Assembly: GCF_042432495.1 (NCBI RefSeq)
Contig: NZ_JBHLXC010000002.1
Location: 434,001-498,000 of the forward strand
Source: Pseudochelatococcus lubricantis
GTDB taxonomy: Bacteria > Pseudomonadota > Alphaproteobacteria > Rhizobiales > Beijerinckiaceae
Direction of reading: 5' to 3'
DNA: 64,000 nucleotides
Below are positions 1 to 9,324 of the stretch, piece by piece. The notes under the pieces are model-generated. The model was given only the letters and a program-made list of their open reading frames with translations. It was not told the origin of the DNA and searched no databases. Numbering within the stretch: position 1 is the first letter of the stretch; each line of letters starts with the position of its first letter. Position numbers and translations under genes: made by a program.

Positions 1-656
1 GCGCCTCCCTAGACGACGCGCTGGCGGCCGTGGGGCGCGGCGAGATGTTCTCGGGCGATGTCGTCAAGGCCGTCTATCCCGATTTCAAGGATGAACGGCG
101 GCCGACCGTCGACGGGCTGTCCGGCCACGGCTGGTTCGGCCTCAAGGGCAGCGAGACGCTGAAGTTCAAGGTGCCCGACAGCGGCAAGGAAGCGGACGGG
201 CGGCACGCGATCCCGATTCGCGGCTTCAACAGCGACCTGCCGGTCACCTTCGCGCCGGAGGGCGGCGCCGTGCCGGGCGACCGCATCGTCGGCATCCTTA
301 CCGCCGGCGAGGGCATCACCATCTACCCGATCCAGTCGAAGGCGCTGGCGGCGTTCGAGCACGAGCCCGAACGGTGGCTCGACGTGCGCTGGGATGTCGA
401 CGAGGAGAACATCCAGCGCTTCCCGGCCATCATCTCGCTCAGCGCCGTCAACGAACCGGGAGCGCTCGCCGAGATCACCCAGATCATCGCCGACCACGAT
501 GCGAACATCGAGGATATCGCGATGAAGCGGCCCACGCCCGATTTCACGCATCTCACCATCCGGCTGTCGGTGTGGGACCTCAAGCACCTCACCAGCCTGA
601 TCGCCGAACTGCGGACCACACGGTCGGTGAGTTCGGCGGAACGCATTACGGATTAG
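1..656 (+). CDS. rsh: RelA/SpoT-family (p)ppGpp synthetase/hydrolase, C-terminal part (5' end outside window)
   Basis: Only the last 217 codons are present; the reading frame is open from base 3 and ends at TAG 654-656. This is the regulatory C-terminal half of a long RelA/SpoT homologue, the stringent-response enzyme that makes and degrades (p)ppGpp. About residues 135-205 form the terminal ACT domain, recognisable from ISLSAVNEPGALAEIT followed by a predicted helix and DANIEDIAMKRP. The upstream part, with IPIRGF and FAPEGGAVPGDRIVGI, fits the RIS/zinc-finger-like linker that precedes ACT in this family. The hydrolase, synthetase and TGS domains would lie upstream of the window. Family assignment is firm; activity cannot be judged from this piece. 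Confidence 0.92.
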   Translation, partial: ASLDDALAAVGRGEMFSGDVVKAVYPDFKDERRPTVDGLSGHGWFGLKGSETLKFKVPDSGKEADGRHAIPIRGFNSDLPVTFAPEGGAVPGDRIVGILTAGEGITIYPIQSKALAAFEHEPERWLDVRWDVDEENIQRFPAIISLSAVNEPGALAEITQIIADHDANIEDIAMKRPTPDFTHLTIRLSVWDLKHLTSLIAELRTTRSVSSAERITD

Positions 657-1275
657 GGCGGCCGCCACGGCCGTCCACCGGTTCTTCGGCCCGGCGCCCG
701 CCGTCCGGCCCGTCTCGTGGAAATCATGCGACAGAAAATGTCCAGAATTTTCCATACGCGACAACATGCGCGAACTGAAAGCGGCATGTATAGCCCCATG
801 ACGAGTAGACATATTGACGTAGTCCATGGATAATACGAGATAGATGCGCGGCCTTTGCTTCGCGCTTCCGCCCGCATGCATCGCCGATAAGAACGCAATA
901 TGCTGCAATACATTTGAAATCAGGACTATTATTTTTCTATATTCGACTTTCGTTACTTATAAGGATATCGGTACATGGATAAATTTTGAGTAGCGGTTGT
1001 TTGAATTGATGTGAAAGTTATGTAGTATAGTTTCTTCGAGGTTGAATTCGACGTCCTTCGGGTTACCGTGCACGGCACGCCCCCGGCGGATACGGCGGGA
1101 TACGCTCGCGGCTATGGTCACAGAGGAGCAGGTGAAAACAGAGCGATTGAACAGCACTATGCATATTGCCGGAGCCAGAAAGTAAACACCCGTTGTCCGC
1201 CAACCATTGCCTCGGATTCCATAGGTCGGCGGGAGCAGCACCCATGAATTATACTTAACCTATAGAGATTGCATC
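657..1275. other. Gene-free, partly AT-rich 619-bp intergenic region
   Basis: No convincing coding sequence is seen on either strand between the rsh stop and the NYN gene. The stretch from about 780 to 1060 is conspicuously AT-rich compared with the flanking genes. The short open frames here have no recognisable motif and no good ribosome-binding site. Presumably the promoter of the NYN gene lies in the last 150 bases. No obvious intrinsic terminator for rsh was found. Confidence 0.6.
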
Positions 1276-1941
1276 ATGTCTACGATCTGCCGGCGCGCCG
1301 TGTTCATTGATGGGGCCAACCTTTACGCAACGACCAAGACCCTCGGCTTCGACGTCGATTTCAAGCGGCTGCTGCGGTCCTACAATCATAATGGCCGCCT
1401 GATCCGGGCGTTCTATTACACCGCGATGATCGAGGACCAGGAATACTCATCCATCCGTCCGCTGGTCGACTGGCTCGACTATAACGGTTACCGCGTCGTC
1501 ACCAAACCGACCAAGGAATTCATCGACTCCTCCGGCCGGCGCAAGGTCAAGGGCAACATGGATATCGAGCTTGCAATCGATGCGCTCGAACTCGCGCCCC
1601 ACATCGACGAGATGATCCTGTTTTCCGGCGATGGCGATTTCCGCTCGCTGGTGGAGGCGATGCAGCGTCGCGGCGTGCGCGTCATCGTGGTTTCCACCAT
1701 CCAGACCCAGCCGCCCATGATCGCCGACGAGCTGCGCCGCCAGGCCGACGAGTTCGTCGACATCACCCAGCTCGCTCCCCTGATCGGCCGCGAACACAGC
1801 GAGCGGCCGGAGCGTTCGGTGCGGCTCGCCACCGATGCCGATGACCGCGCCGAAAACGTCAAGGGCCGTTCGCTCGTCGAGCGGCGCTACGGAATCAGGA
1901 ACCAGCCGGTGGACAACAATGACGACGGCGACCTGTCCTGA
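1276..1941 (+). CDS. NYN-domain (LabA/DUF88-type) putative ribonuclease
   Basis: A 221-residue protein with the NYN fold typical of the LabA/DUF88 group, a PIN-like metal-dependent nuclease family. The N-terminus carries the acidic motif FIDGANLY (about residues 10-17). Further conserved acidic positions lie in GNMDIELAIDA (about 94-104) and LFSGDGDF (about 115-122), together making the expected metal site. The last 50 residues are charged and probably disordered. The protein is soluble, with no signal peptide. Its stop overlaps the start of the uracil-DNA glycosylase gene by 23 bases, so the two are probably co-translated. A role in RNA turnover is inferred from the family; the substrate is unknown. 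Confidence 0.88.
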   Translation: MSTICRRAVFIDGANLYATTKTLGFDVDFKRLLRSYNHNGRLIRAFYYTAMIEDQEYSSIRPLVDWLDYNGYRVVTKPTKEFIDSSGRRKVKGNMDIELAIDALELAPHIDEMILFSGDGDFRSLVEAMQRRGVRVIVVSTIQTQPPMIADELRRQADEFVDITQLAPLIGREHSERPERSVRLATDADDRAENVKGRSLVERRYGIRNQPVDNNDDGDLS

Positions 1942-2590
1942 TCCGGGCAGCACGCCGTCTCCCGACTGCAATCTTTGCCCGCGTCTCGCGGCGTTCCGCC
2001 GGGAATGGCGGGCGCGTGAGCCTGCATGGTTCAACGCACCGGTGCCATCTTTCGGCCCTGTGGGCGCGCGCCTGCTGGTCGTCGGCCTCGCGCCCGGCCT
2101 GCGCGGCGCCAATCGCACGGGGCGGCCGTTCACCGGCGACTATGCAGGCGACCTTCTCTACGAAACTCTGCTGACCTTCGGCCTCGCGCGCGGCCGTTAC
2201 GCCGCTTCGCCCGACGACGGCCTCGAACTCGCTGACAGCCGGATCACGAACGCCGTGCGCTGCGTGCCGCCCGAGAACAAGCCGACCGGCGCGGAGATCG
2301 TCACCTGCCGGCGCTTCCTCTCCGGCACTCTCGCGGAAATGGCGAATCTGCAGGCCATCGTCGCCCTCGGGCGCGTGGCGCACGACACGGTTGTGCGCGC
2401 GCTGGGACGCGCGCCGACGCGCGTCCCGTTCCGCCACGGCGGCCACTACGACCTTGGCAACGTGCGGCTTTTCGACAGCTACCATTGCTCGCGCTACAAC
2501 ACGAATACGCGGGTGCTGACGCCGGAGATGTTCCGGGCGGTCTTTGGCGACGTGCGGGATTTTCTGGACGCCGTCCCTCGCGCGGCCTGA
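1919..2590 (+). CDS. Family-5-type uracil-DNA glycosylase (UDGb-like)
   Basis: A 223-residue base-excision-repair glycosylase that would remove uracil and related deaminated bases from DNA. Motif 1 reads GLAPGLRGANRTGRPFTGD (about residues 59-77), which is characteristic of the family-5 (UDGb) branch; this branch lacks the usual polar catalytic residue in motif A. TNAVRCVPPENKPTG (about 110-124) and the distal SYHCSRYNTN (about 190-199) also match the family. Cysteines near the N-terminus (TCP, CNLC) and Cys in NAVRC could contribute to an iron-sulfur site as in related families. The ATG at 1919 is chosen because it overlaps the NYN stop; an in-frame start at 1835 would give an implausible low-complexity extension. 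Confidence 0.87.
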   Translation: MTTATCPDPGSTPSPDCNLCPRLAAFRREWRAREPAWFNAPVPSFGPVGARLLVVGLAPGLRGANRTGRPFTGDYAGDLLYETLLTFGLARGRYAASPDDGLELADSRITNAVRCVPPENKPTGAEIVTCRRFLSGTLAEMANLQAIVALGRVAHDTVVRALGRAPTRVPFRHGGHYDLGNVRLFDSYHCSRYNTNTRVLTPEMFRAVFGDVRDFLDAVPRAA

Positions 2591-2642
2591 AGCCGCGCAG
2601 GTTCGACCGTTCGCGATGAGCATGGCTCGTCGCGGAACGGCG

Positions 2643-3116
<474 letters not shown>

Positions 3117-3120
3117 CAGG

Positions 3121-4014
3121 TCAGCCGTCGATCACGCCGGCAATTGCGAGGGCCTCATCCACCTTTGCTTTCGTCGCGGCCGACACCGGAACCATCGGCA
3201 GGCGCACCTCGTCGTGAATCCGTCCGATACGCGACAGCGCGTACTTGACAGGCGACGGGTTGGTCTCGGCGAAGAGCGCCGTGTGCAGCGGGAAAAGCCG
3301 GTCCTGCAAGGCGAGCGCGGAGGTGAAATCGCCCGAAAGCGCCGCGTGCAGCAGGTCCGCGCATTGCCGGGGGGCGGTGTTGGAGGTAACGGAAATGCAG
3401 CCGTGGCCGCCGTGCGCCACGAAGCCGAGCGCCGTCACGTCCTCGCCCGAGAACTGGACGAACTCCGGCCCCAGCACCTGGCGCTGCAGGCTGACGCGGG
3501 CGATGTTGGCGGTGGCGTCCTTCACACCGACGATGTTCGGCAGCTCATAGAGCCGCGCCATCGTCTCCACGGACATATCGATCACCGAGCGGGGCGGAAT
3601 GTTATAGATGATGATCGGAATGCCGATGGCGTCGTTGACCGCCTTGAAGTGCTGATACAGCCCTTCCTGATTCGGCTTGTTGTAATAAGGCGTGACGACG
3701 AGCACGGCATCGGCGCCGACCTCTTCCGCGTGGCGGGCGAAATCGATCGCCTCCGCGGTGCTGTTCGATCCCGCCCCGGCCACGACCGGGACGTGGCCTT
3801 TCGCCTCTTCCACCGCCCACGCGACAACCTGCTTGTGCTCCTCGTGGCTCAGCGTGGGGCTCTCACCGGTGGTGCCTACCGGCACAAGGCCGTCGACGCC
3901 ATTCTCGATCTGCCAGGCGATGAGCGCGCGAAATGCATCCTCGTCGACCCTGCCGTCGCGAAACGGCGTCACGAGGGCGGTGTACAAACCCTTGAAGCGG
4001 CGATGTGCTGTCAT
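3121..4014 (-). CDS. dapA: 4-hydroxy-tetrahydrodipicolinate synthase
   Basis: A 297-residue DapA, the class I aldolase that condenses pyruvate with aspartate semialdehyde in the first committed step of the diaminopimelate/lysine pathway. The pyruvate-binding pair is visible in VGTTGESPTLSH, the catalytic tyrosine in IIIYNIPPRS (about residues 131-140) and the Schiff-base lysine in VGVKDATANIARV (about 157-169). SGEDVTALGF and the glycine-rich GGHGCISVTSN follow as in E. coli DapA. The start at 4014 (MTAHRRF) is preferred over the longer frame to 4062 because GGGGGA sits 6 bases upstream and homologues begin here. The gene is divergent from the transglycosylase gene. Confidence 0.96.
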   Translation of the reverse strand: MTAHRRFKGLYTALVTPFRDGRVDEDAFRALIAWQIENGVDGLVPVGTTGESPTLSHEEHKQVVAWAVEEAKGHVPVVAGAGSNSTAEAIDFARHAEEVGADAVLVVTPYYNKPNQEGLYQHFKAVNDAIGIPIIIYNIPPRSVIDMSVETMARLYELPNIVGVKDATANIARVSLQRQVLGPEFVQFSGEDVTALGFVAHGGHGCISVTSNTAPRQCADLLHAALSGDFTSALALQDRLFPLHTALFAETNPSPVKYALSRIGRIHDEVRLPMVPVSAATKAKVDEALAIAGVIDG

Positions 4015-4020
4015 GATATA

Positions 4021-4039
4021 TCCCCCGAGATGACGGGGG
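4021..4039 (-). promoter_or_regulatory. Hairpin covering the dapA ribosome-binding site
   Basis: On the dapA strand a perfect 6-bp stem with a 6-nt loop (cccccg / cggggg) ends at the Shine-Dalgarno sequence GGGGGA, located 6 bases before the start codon. In the mRNA it would pair the Shine-Dalgarno bases. Whether it regulates translation is inference. Confidence 0.4.
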
Positions 4040-4310
4040 CTCTCCCGATATGGTCTGATCATCTTCGGGCCTCGACCCGCGCAAGCTGATACTTAATCAC
4101 TTGGAGGCGGTTGCGCAAAGGCTCATATTGCATCACGCGGGACGATCGGACACATTTATCACCGCGTTGCCCGCGCAGTCGCACTCTATCCGCGGTTCTG
4201 GTTAACAGTTCTTGAACGATTGGAGGCGACGATGCGGGCGACGGAAACGCGGTGGCGGAGCCGGAAGCAGACAGAAGCCCGTTCCCGCATCCTGCGAGGG
4301 AGACCCATTG

Positions 4311-6542
4311 ATGCGCTTTAGAACCGGGCTTGTCCTCACGCTTGCCGTCGTTGCCGTCATCCTGGGGCCGGGCCTCGTGATGAACGAGCGCGAGCCGGCG
4401 GACGAGGCGCTGGTCACGAGTTCCATCGGCGCCCCTCCCGCCACGACGCCGGAAGAGGCCGCCCCGCGGCAGATGGCCGCCCTGCCCGACGATTCGCCGA
4501 AGCCGCCTGAGGTTATCGTCCCGATCGTTCCACGCTGGCCCACGTTCGACCTGCCCGTCTTCCGCGAGGCCGTCGGTTTTTATCGCTCCGGCCAGCTCGA
4601 TCAGGGTGACGCCGTCGCCGCGCGGGTGAGCGACCAGGCGACGCGCGACGCGCTGGAATGGATCGCCCTGCGCGCGAGCAGCGCGGGCATCGACCGGGTA
4701 CGTATCGAAACCTTTCTCGCGCGCAATCCCGACTGGCCGGGCGCCGAAGCGCTCCGGCGCCGTGCCGAGGCGACCTTTCTGCAGGGCGCGCCGGCCGACG
4801 ACGCGGTGCTGGCGTTCTTCGACAGGCAGGCGCCGGCGACGACGGTGGGGAGACTGGCCTACAGCCGCGCGCTCGCCGGCAGCGGGCGGGACGGGCAGGC
4901 GCTCGCCATCGCCCGCGCGCTCTGGCACCAGGAAGCACTGTCGCCCGCCGCGCGCCGTTCCCTGCTCGACACCCACGGCTCGGGCCTCTCCGCCGACAAT
5001 CACCGCATCCGCCTGCGCAACATGCTCTATGCCGAACAGTGGGATGCGGCCACCGATGCCGCGCTGCGGGCGGGACGCGGGGAAGTGGCGCTCGCGGAGG
5101 CCTTCATCGCCGCGAGCAAGCGCACACGGGATGCGGGCAAGCTGCTCGACGCCGTTCCCCCCGCCATGCGCGACACGCCGGAATGGCTGCTCGCGAAGGC
5201 GCGCTTCGAGCGGCGCGGCGGCAACCTGAAGGAGGCGGCGGCCGCGCTCGCCCGCGCGGCGGCGAAGTCCGTGCGCGAGGAGCCGCCCGCGCCCGCCGGC
5301 GAGGCGGAAGACACGCCGGCGATCAAGGTCATCACAGCGCCCATTCCCGAAGACGCCATCGCTGAAGACGCAATGGCCGACAGCGGCACGACCGGCTCGC
5401 ACTGGGCGCTGGAACAGCGCCTCGTCGCGCGCGCGCTGCTGGACGGCGGCAACGCGAAGGCCGCGTACGACGTGGCGGCCCTGCCGTTCGCCATCCGCGA
5501 ATCGGACAGCATCGACGCCTCCTTTTTCGCCGGCTGGATCGCACTGCGCTTCCTCAACCAGCCGGAAAAAGCCGCCACGCATTTCGCCGAGGCTGCGCCG
5601 CACGCCACCCTGCCGATCTCGATAGCCCGCGTCGCCTACTGGCGCGGCCGCGCGGCACAGGCGCAAGGCAGGGAGGAAGAGGCGAAGACGTATTTCACGC
5701 AGGCCGCCGACCACGCCACGACCTACTATGGGCAGCTCGCACGCGAGAAGCTCGGCCTCAACGCCGTCGCCGTGCGTGCCCTGCCGGAACCCACCGCGCA
5801 GGCCCGCTTCGATCTGTCGCAGACCAAGGCGGTGCAGGCCGCGCGGCTGCTGTTCGAGGCGGATGAAGCCGACCTCGCGCTACAGTTTCTTCCCGGCCTC
5901 TCCCGCACGCTCGACGATGCCCATCTCGCGGCACTGGCGGAACTGGTGCAGGAATCGCGCGATGCGCGCGCGGCTCTCATCATGGGCAAGGCCGCGGCCT
6001 ACAGGGGCAAGCCGTTCGACGTGCCGGCCTTCCCCACTTTTGGCATTCCCGGCGTGAACAGCGCGGCAATCGAGGAGCCGATGATCTACGCGATCACCCG
6101 GCAGGAAAGCGCCTTCGACGGCAAGGCGGTGTCCCACGCCGGCGCGCGCGGCCTCATGCAGCTCATGCCCGCCACCGCGCAGGCAACAGCGCGCGCCGCA
6201 GGCCTGCCGTTCGATCTCGCGCGGCTCACCAGCGATCCTGCCTACAACGCGCAACTCGGCGCGAACCATCTGGCGGAACTCGTCGAACGCTGGAAGGGCT
6301 CGTACATCCTCGCCATCGCCTCCTACAATGCCGGCCCGGGCAACGTGCGCAAGTGGATCGCGGCCTATGGCGACCCGCGCTCGGCCGGCATCGACCCCGT
6401 CGACTGGGTGGAGCGCATCCCCTTCACCGAAACGCGCAACTACGTGCAGCGGGTGCTCGAAAACCTGCAGGTCTATCGCCTGCGCCTCAACAGCGAGACG
6501 GCGCTGCTGCTCTCGCAGGACATGGTGCGCGGGCGCAACTGA
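4311..6542 (+). CDS. slt: Soluble lytic murein transglycosylase (Slt70-like)
   Basis: A 743-residue periplasmic transglycosylase that cleaves the MurNAc-GlcNAc bond of peptidoglycan, forming 1,6-anhydro ends. An N-terminal hydrophobic segment (GLVLTLAVVAVILGPGLVM, about residues 4-22) is a signal peptide or anchor. A long alanine-rich helical superhelix follows, and the C-terminal SLT domain starts near residue 590. The catalytic glutamate is Glu599 in AITRQESAF, followed by SHAGARGLMQLMPATA and the later IASYNAGPGNVRKW and ETRNYVQRVLEN motifs. The ATG at 4311 follows GAGGGAGA. It is divergent from dapA, a common arrangement in Hyphomicrobiales. Confidence 0.94.
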   Translation: MRFRTGLVLTLAVVAVILGPGLVMNEREPADEALVTSSIGAPPATTPEEAAPRQMAALPDDSPKPPEVIVPIVPRWPTFDLPVFREAVGFYRSGQLDQGDAVAARVSDQATRDALEWIALRASSAGIDRVRIETFLARNPDWPGAEALRRRAEATFLQGAPADDAVLAFFDRQAPATTVGRLAYSRALAGSGRDGQALAIARALWHQEALSPAARRSLLDTHGSGLSADNHRIRLRNMLYAEQWDAATDAALRAGRGEVALAEAFIAASKRTRDAGKLLDAVPPAMRDTPEWLLAKARFERRGGNLKEAAAALARAAAKSVREEPPAPAGEAEDTPAIKVITAPIPEDAIAEDAMADSGTTGSHWALEQRLVARALLDGGNAKAAYDVAALPFAIRESDSIDASFFAGWIALRFLNQPEKAATHFAEAAPHATLPISIARVAYWRGRAAQAQGREEEAKTYFTQAADHATTYYGQLAREKLGLNAVAVRALPEPTAQARFDLSQTKAVQAARLLFEADEADLALQFLPGLSRTLDDAHLAALAELVQESRDARAALIMGKAAAYRGKPFDVPAFPTFGIPGVNSAAIEEPMIYAITRQESAFDGKAVSHAGARGLMQLMPATAQATARAAGLPFDLARLTSDPAYNAQLGANHLAELVERWKGSYILAIASYNAGPGNVRKWIAAYGDPRSAGIDPVDWVERIPFTETRNYVQRVLENLQVYRLRLNSETALLLSQDMVRGRN

Positions 6543-6788
6543 AGCAGCAGGCGCCGCGCGCCCGTTTGTCCTGAAGTCCCCCCGCCTGTGCCGGTTTTCG
6601 CGCGCCCGAACATGAGCGAAAGCAAGGATTTATCCCCCGCGAATAATATAGTGGTCATATACGGGTGCTACGTGGACGGATGCAGCATGCATAGTGCTGT
6701 CCAGAACGACATGTCAGACATCCGACCTGATCACAACGCCAACGGGCGCCGGACGCGAGAAGCCGGGCGATCGCCGAGAGAGGAAAGA
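6543..6788. other. 246-bp intergenic region upstream of the hydrolase gene
   Basis: No gene is supported here. The frame of the downstream hydrolase is open back to 6588 but the extension resembles no family sequence and the only good Shine-Dalgarno (GAGAGAGGAAAG) is just before 6789. The promoter of the hydrolase gene is presumably in this stretch; no convincing -35/-10 pair was picked out. Confidence 0.5.
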
Positions 6789-7709
6789 ATGGCCACGAAC
6801 AATACGTTCCGCGATGTCTACGTTTCGGCGAAGGATGGGTTGAAGCTGCATGTGCGCGAATACGGCCCGCGCGTCACGGATACGCCCGCTGTCGTCTGCC
6901 TGCCCGGCATGGCGCGGACCGCACATGATTTCCATCCGCTCGCGGAACTGCTCGCCAACGATCCGCAGCAGCCGCACCGCGTCATCTGCGTAGACTATCG
7001 CGGGCGTGGCCTCTCGGACTGGGACCCGGACTGGACGCACTACAACCCGCTCATCGAGATCGACGATCTGCAGCAGGTGCTTGCGGCGCTCGGCATTCCC
7101 AAGGCCATTTTCGTCGGCACCTCGCGCGGCGGGCTGATCGTTCTCGGCCTCGTCACCGTCGCGCCAGAACTCATCCACGCCGTTGTCTTCAACGACATCG
7201 GCCCGGTGGTCGAGCCGCAGGGGCTTGTACGCATCCGCGGCTATCTCGGCAAGCTGCCGAAGCCGGCCAATTTCGCCGACGCCGTCGCCATTCTGAAAAG
7301 CTATCAGGACGCGCAGTTCCCCACGCTCGGCCAGGAGGACTGGGAAGGCCTCGCCCACGGCACCTGGCACGAGATCGACGGCGAACTGAAGCTCGCTTAC
7401 GATCCGGCGCTCAAGAACACGCTGGAGGGGCTAGACCTCACGGCCGCCGTGCCACCCCTGTGGCCGATGTTCGAAAGCCTGAAGGATTTGCCGGTGCTGG
7501 TGATGCGCGGCGAGAAGTCGGACATTCTGCGCCCCGAGACGCTGGCCGAGATGCAGGCCCGTCACGACAAGCTGGAAACGGTGCTCGTCGCCGACCAGGG
7601 GCATACGCCCGTCATGAGCCATCCCGACGTCAGCCAGCCCATCGTGAGCTTCATCAACCGCATCGGCCGCACAGGCGCGGCAGCGCACACGCCGCGCGAG
7701 GACGAGTGA
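6789..7709 (+). CDS. Alpha/beta-fold hydrolase
   Basis: A 306-residue soluble alpha/beta hydrolase. The oxyanion region LPGMARTAHDF (about residues 38-48), the DYRGRGLSDWD strand (about 69-79), the nucleophile elbow GTSRGG with Ser112, and a C-terminal DQGHTP histidine make a complete catalytic triad arrangement. An aspartate in the strand LVMRGEKSDILRPET supplies the acid. Such proteins include esterases, haloperoxidase-like enzymes and lactonases; the sequence does not fix the substrate. The start at 6789 is set by the GAGAGAGGAAAG ribosome-binding site. It converges on the MBL gene with only 14 bases between the stops. Confidence 0.85.
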   Translation: MATNNTFRDVYVSAKDGLKLHVREYGPRVTDTPAVVCLPGMARTAHDFHPLAELLANDPQQPHRVICVDYRGRGLSDWDPDWTHYNPLIEIDDLQQVLAALGIPKAIFVGTSRGGLIVLGLVTVAPELIHAVVFNDIGPVVEPQGLVRIRGYLGKLPKPANFADAVAILKSYQDAQFPTLGQEDWEGLAHGTWHEIDGELKLAYDPALKNTLEGLDLTAAVPPLWPMFESLKDLPVLVMRGEKSDILRPETLAEMQARHDKLETVLVADQGHTPVMSHPDVSQPIVSFINRIGRTGAAAHTPREDE

Positions 7710-7723
7710 TCGCCGTTGAGTGA

Positions 7724-8530
7724 TTACAGCGTGATCCGCATGCCGTCGTAGGCGGGCTCGATGCCGGCGGGCAGGCGTGCGGCGAGCGCATCGTAGTCGA
7801 GGTCGGCGTGCAGATCGGTGAGGACGGCGCGGCGAGGTGCGACGCGACCGATCAGGTCGAGCGCATCGTCGACGGAAAAATGCGACGGATGCGGACTGTA
7901 GCGCAGCGCGTCGAGAACCAGCACCTCAAGCCCGCGCAGGGGCACGAGGCTCTCCTCCGGCACGCTTCCAACATCGGGAATGTAGGCGATGGCGCCCGTG
8001 CCGCCGTTGAAACGGAAGCCGAGCGCATCGATCTCGCCGTGCCGCACGCGCACCGGCAGCACCTCGATCGCGCCGCCCGCCCCGTCGAAGATCAGGGGTC
8101 GGCCGGGCACGAGCCGGCGCAGCGACAGGATCGGCGGATAATTGCTTCCCTCCGGCGTGCTGAAGCAATACGAGAAACGCTCGGCCAGCAGCGCCTCGGT
8201 ATGCGCGTCCGCATAGACGTCGAGCCTGTGGTGCATGGTCAGCACCAGCGTGCGCAGGTCGTCGATGCCGTGGGTGTGGTCCGCGTGTTCGTGCGTATAA
8301 AGAACGGCATCGAGCTTCGTCACCTCCGCATCGAGCAGTTGCTCGCGCAGATCGGGCCCGGTATCGACGAGAAGCTGCGTATCGCCTCCGTTCTCGCGGC
8401 GCGACACGAGGATGGAGCAGCGGCGGCGGCGGTTCTTCGGGTTATGCGGGTTGCATGCGCCCCAGCCGGCGCCGACGCGCGGCACACCGGCTGACGAGCC
8501 ACAGCCCAGGATGGTGACGGTCAGCGTCAT
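7724..8530 (-). CDS. MBL-fold metallohydrolase (PhnP/RNase Z-like)
   Basis: A 268-residue metallo-beta-lactamase-fold protein. The dinuclear metal motif is HEHADH at residues 80-85, preceded by LLVDTGPDLREQ (about 53-64) and followed by further likely ligands in VRVRHGEIDALGF, IPDVGSVPEES and LDALRYSPHPSHFS, with TDLHADLDY near the C-terminus. The opening ILGCGSSAGVPR resembles the PhnP/RNase Z-like subgroup of phosphodiesterases. It is the last gene of a string: its ATG overlaps the tatD stop as ATGA, so it is translationally coupled to tatD. Cyclic phosphodiester hydrolysis is a family-based guess. Confidence 0.88.
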   Translation of the reverse strand: MTLTVTILGCGSSAGVPRVGAGWGACNPHNPKNRRRRCSILVSRRENGGDTQLLVDTGPDLREQLLDAEVTKLDAVLYTHEHADHTHGIDDLRTLVLTMHHRLDVYADAHTEALLAERFSYCFSTPEGSNYPPILSLRRLVPGRPLIFDGAGGAIEVLPVRVRHGEIDALGFRFNGGTGAIAYIPDVGSVPEESLVPLRGLEVLVLDALRYSPHPSHFSVDDALDLIGRVAPRRAVLTDLHADLDYDALAARLPAGIEPAYDGMRITL

Positions 8531-9324
8531 GCCGCGAGGCTTCCAGCGAGCCGATCCGTCCCGGCCTTGCTGAACAGCCGCCGGAAGTTCCCGGTCGTGA
8601 GTTGCGCCAGCGCCTGCTCGCTCATGCCGCGCACCTCCGCCAGCACCCGCGCCGTGTGGGCGACATAGGCGGGCTCGTTGCGCTTGCCGCGGAAGGGCAG
8701 CGGCGCGAGATAGGGCGCGTCCGTCTCCACCAGCAGCCGGTCAAGAGGCACCCGCAGGGCGATATCGCGGATTTCCTCGGATTTCTTGAAGGTCAGAATC
8801 CCGGAAAACGACACATAAAGCCCGAGTTCCACCCCCACTTCCGCCAGTTTCGGGCCTGAGGAGAAGCAGTGCAGCACGGCGGTGAAACGGCCCTTGGCCA
8901 TTTCCTCGGACAGGATGGCGATCATGTCGTCGTCAGCGCTGCGGGCGTGGATCACCAGCGGCAGGCCGGTGGCGCGCGCCGCCGCGATATGGCGCACGAA
9001 CACCTCTCTCTGCACGGCCATCGACTCGCGCTCATAGAAATAGTCGAGCCCGGCCTCGCCGATGGCGACGCAACGCGGATGCCCGGCGAGCGCCACGATC
9101 TCCGCCAGCGTCACGTCCGGCTCGTCCTTGGCCTGCATGGGATGCGTGCCGACGGAGAAGAACACGCCGGAATGCGCCTCGGCGATGGCGCGGTAGGTCG
9201 CGACCTGCCGCACCCGCGTGGAAATGGTCACTACCTGCCCCACCCCGGCGGCGGCGGCGCGCGCGAGCACGCCGTCCAGCTCGTTCGAAAAGTAGTCAAG
9301 GTGGCAATGCGAATCGACGAGCAT
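8527..9324 (-). CDS. tatD: TatD-family metal-dependent deoxyribonuclease
   Basis: A 265-residue TIM-barrel metallohydrolase of the TatD/YcfH family. The metal ligands are apparent in DSHCHLDYF (residues 4-12), GEAGLDYFYE (about 96-105), the His of VIHARSADDD, HCFSS, and the final Asp of LVETDAPYLAP. FRGKRNEPAYV is the typical substrate-side loop. Members have 3'-5' exonuclease activity and are linked to DNA repair; the metG neighbourhood matches the ycfH type. The start codon overlaps the metG stop by one base (TGATG), and its stop overlaps the MBL start, so all three are coupled. Confidence 0.95.
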   Translation of the reverse strand: MLVDSHCHLDYFSNELDGVLARAAAAGVGQVVTISTRVRQVATYRAIAEAHSGVFFSVGTHPMQAKDEPDVTLAEIVALAGHPRCVAIGEAGLDYFYERESMAVQREVFVRHIAAARATGLPLVIHARSADDDMIAILSEEMAKGRFTAVLHCFSSGPKLAEVGVELGLYVSFSGILTFKKSEEIRDIALRVPLDRLLVETDAPYLAPLPFRGKRNEPAYVAHTARVLAEVRGMSEQALAQLTTGNFRRLFSKAGTDRLAGSLAA

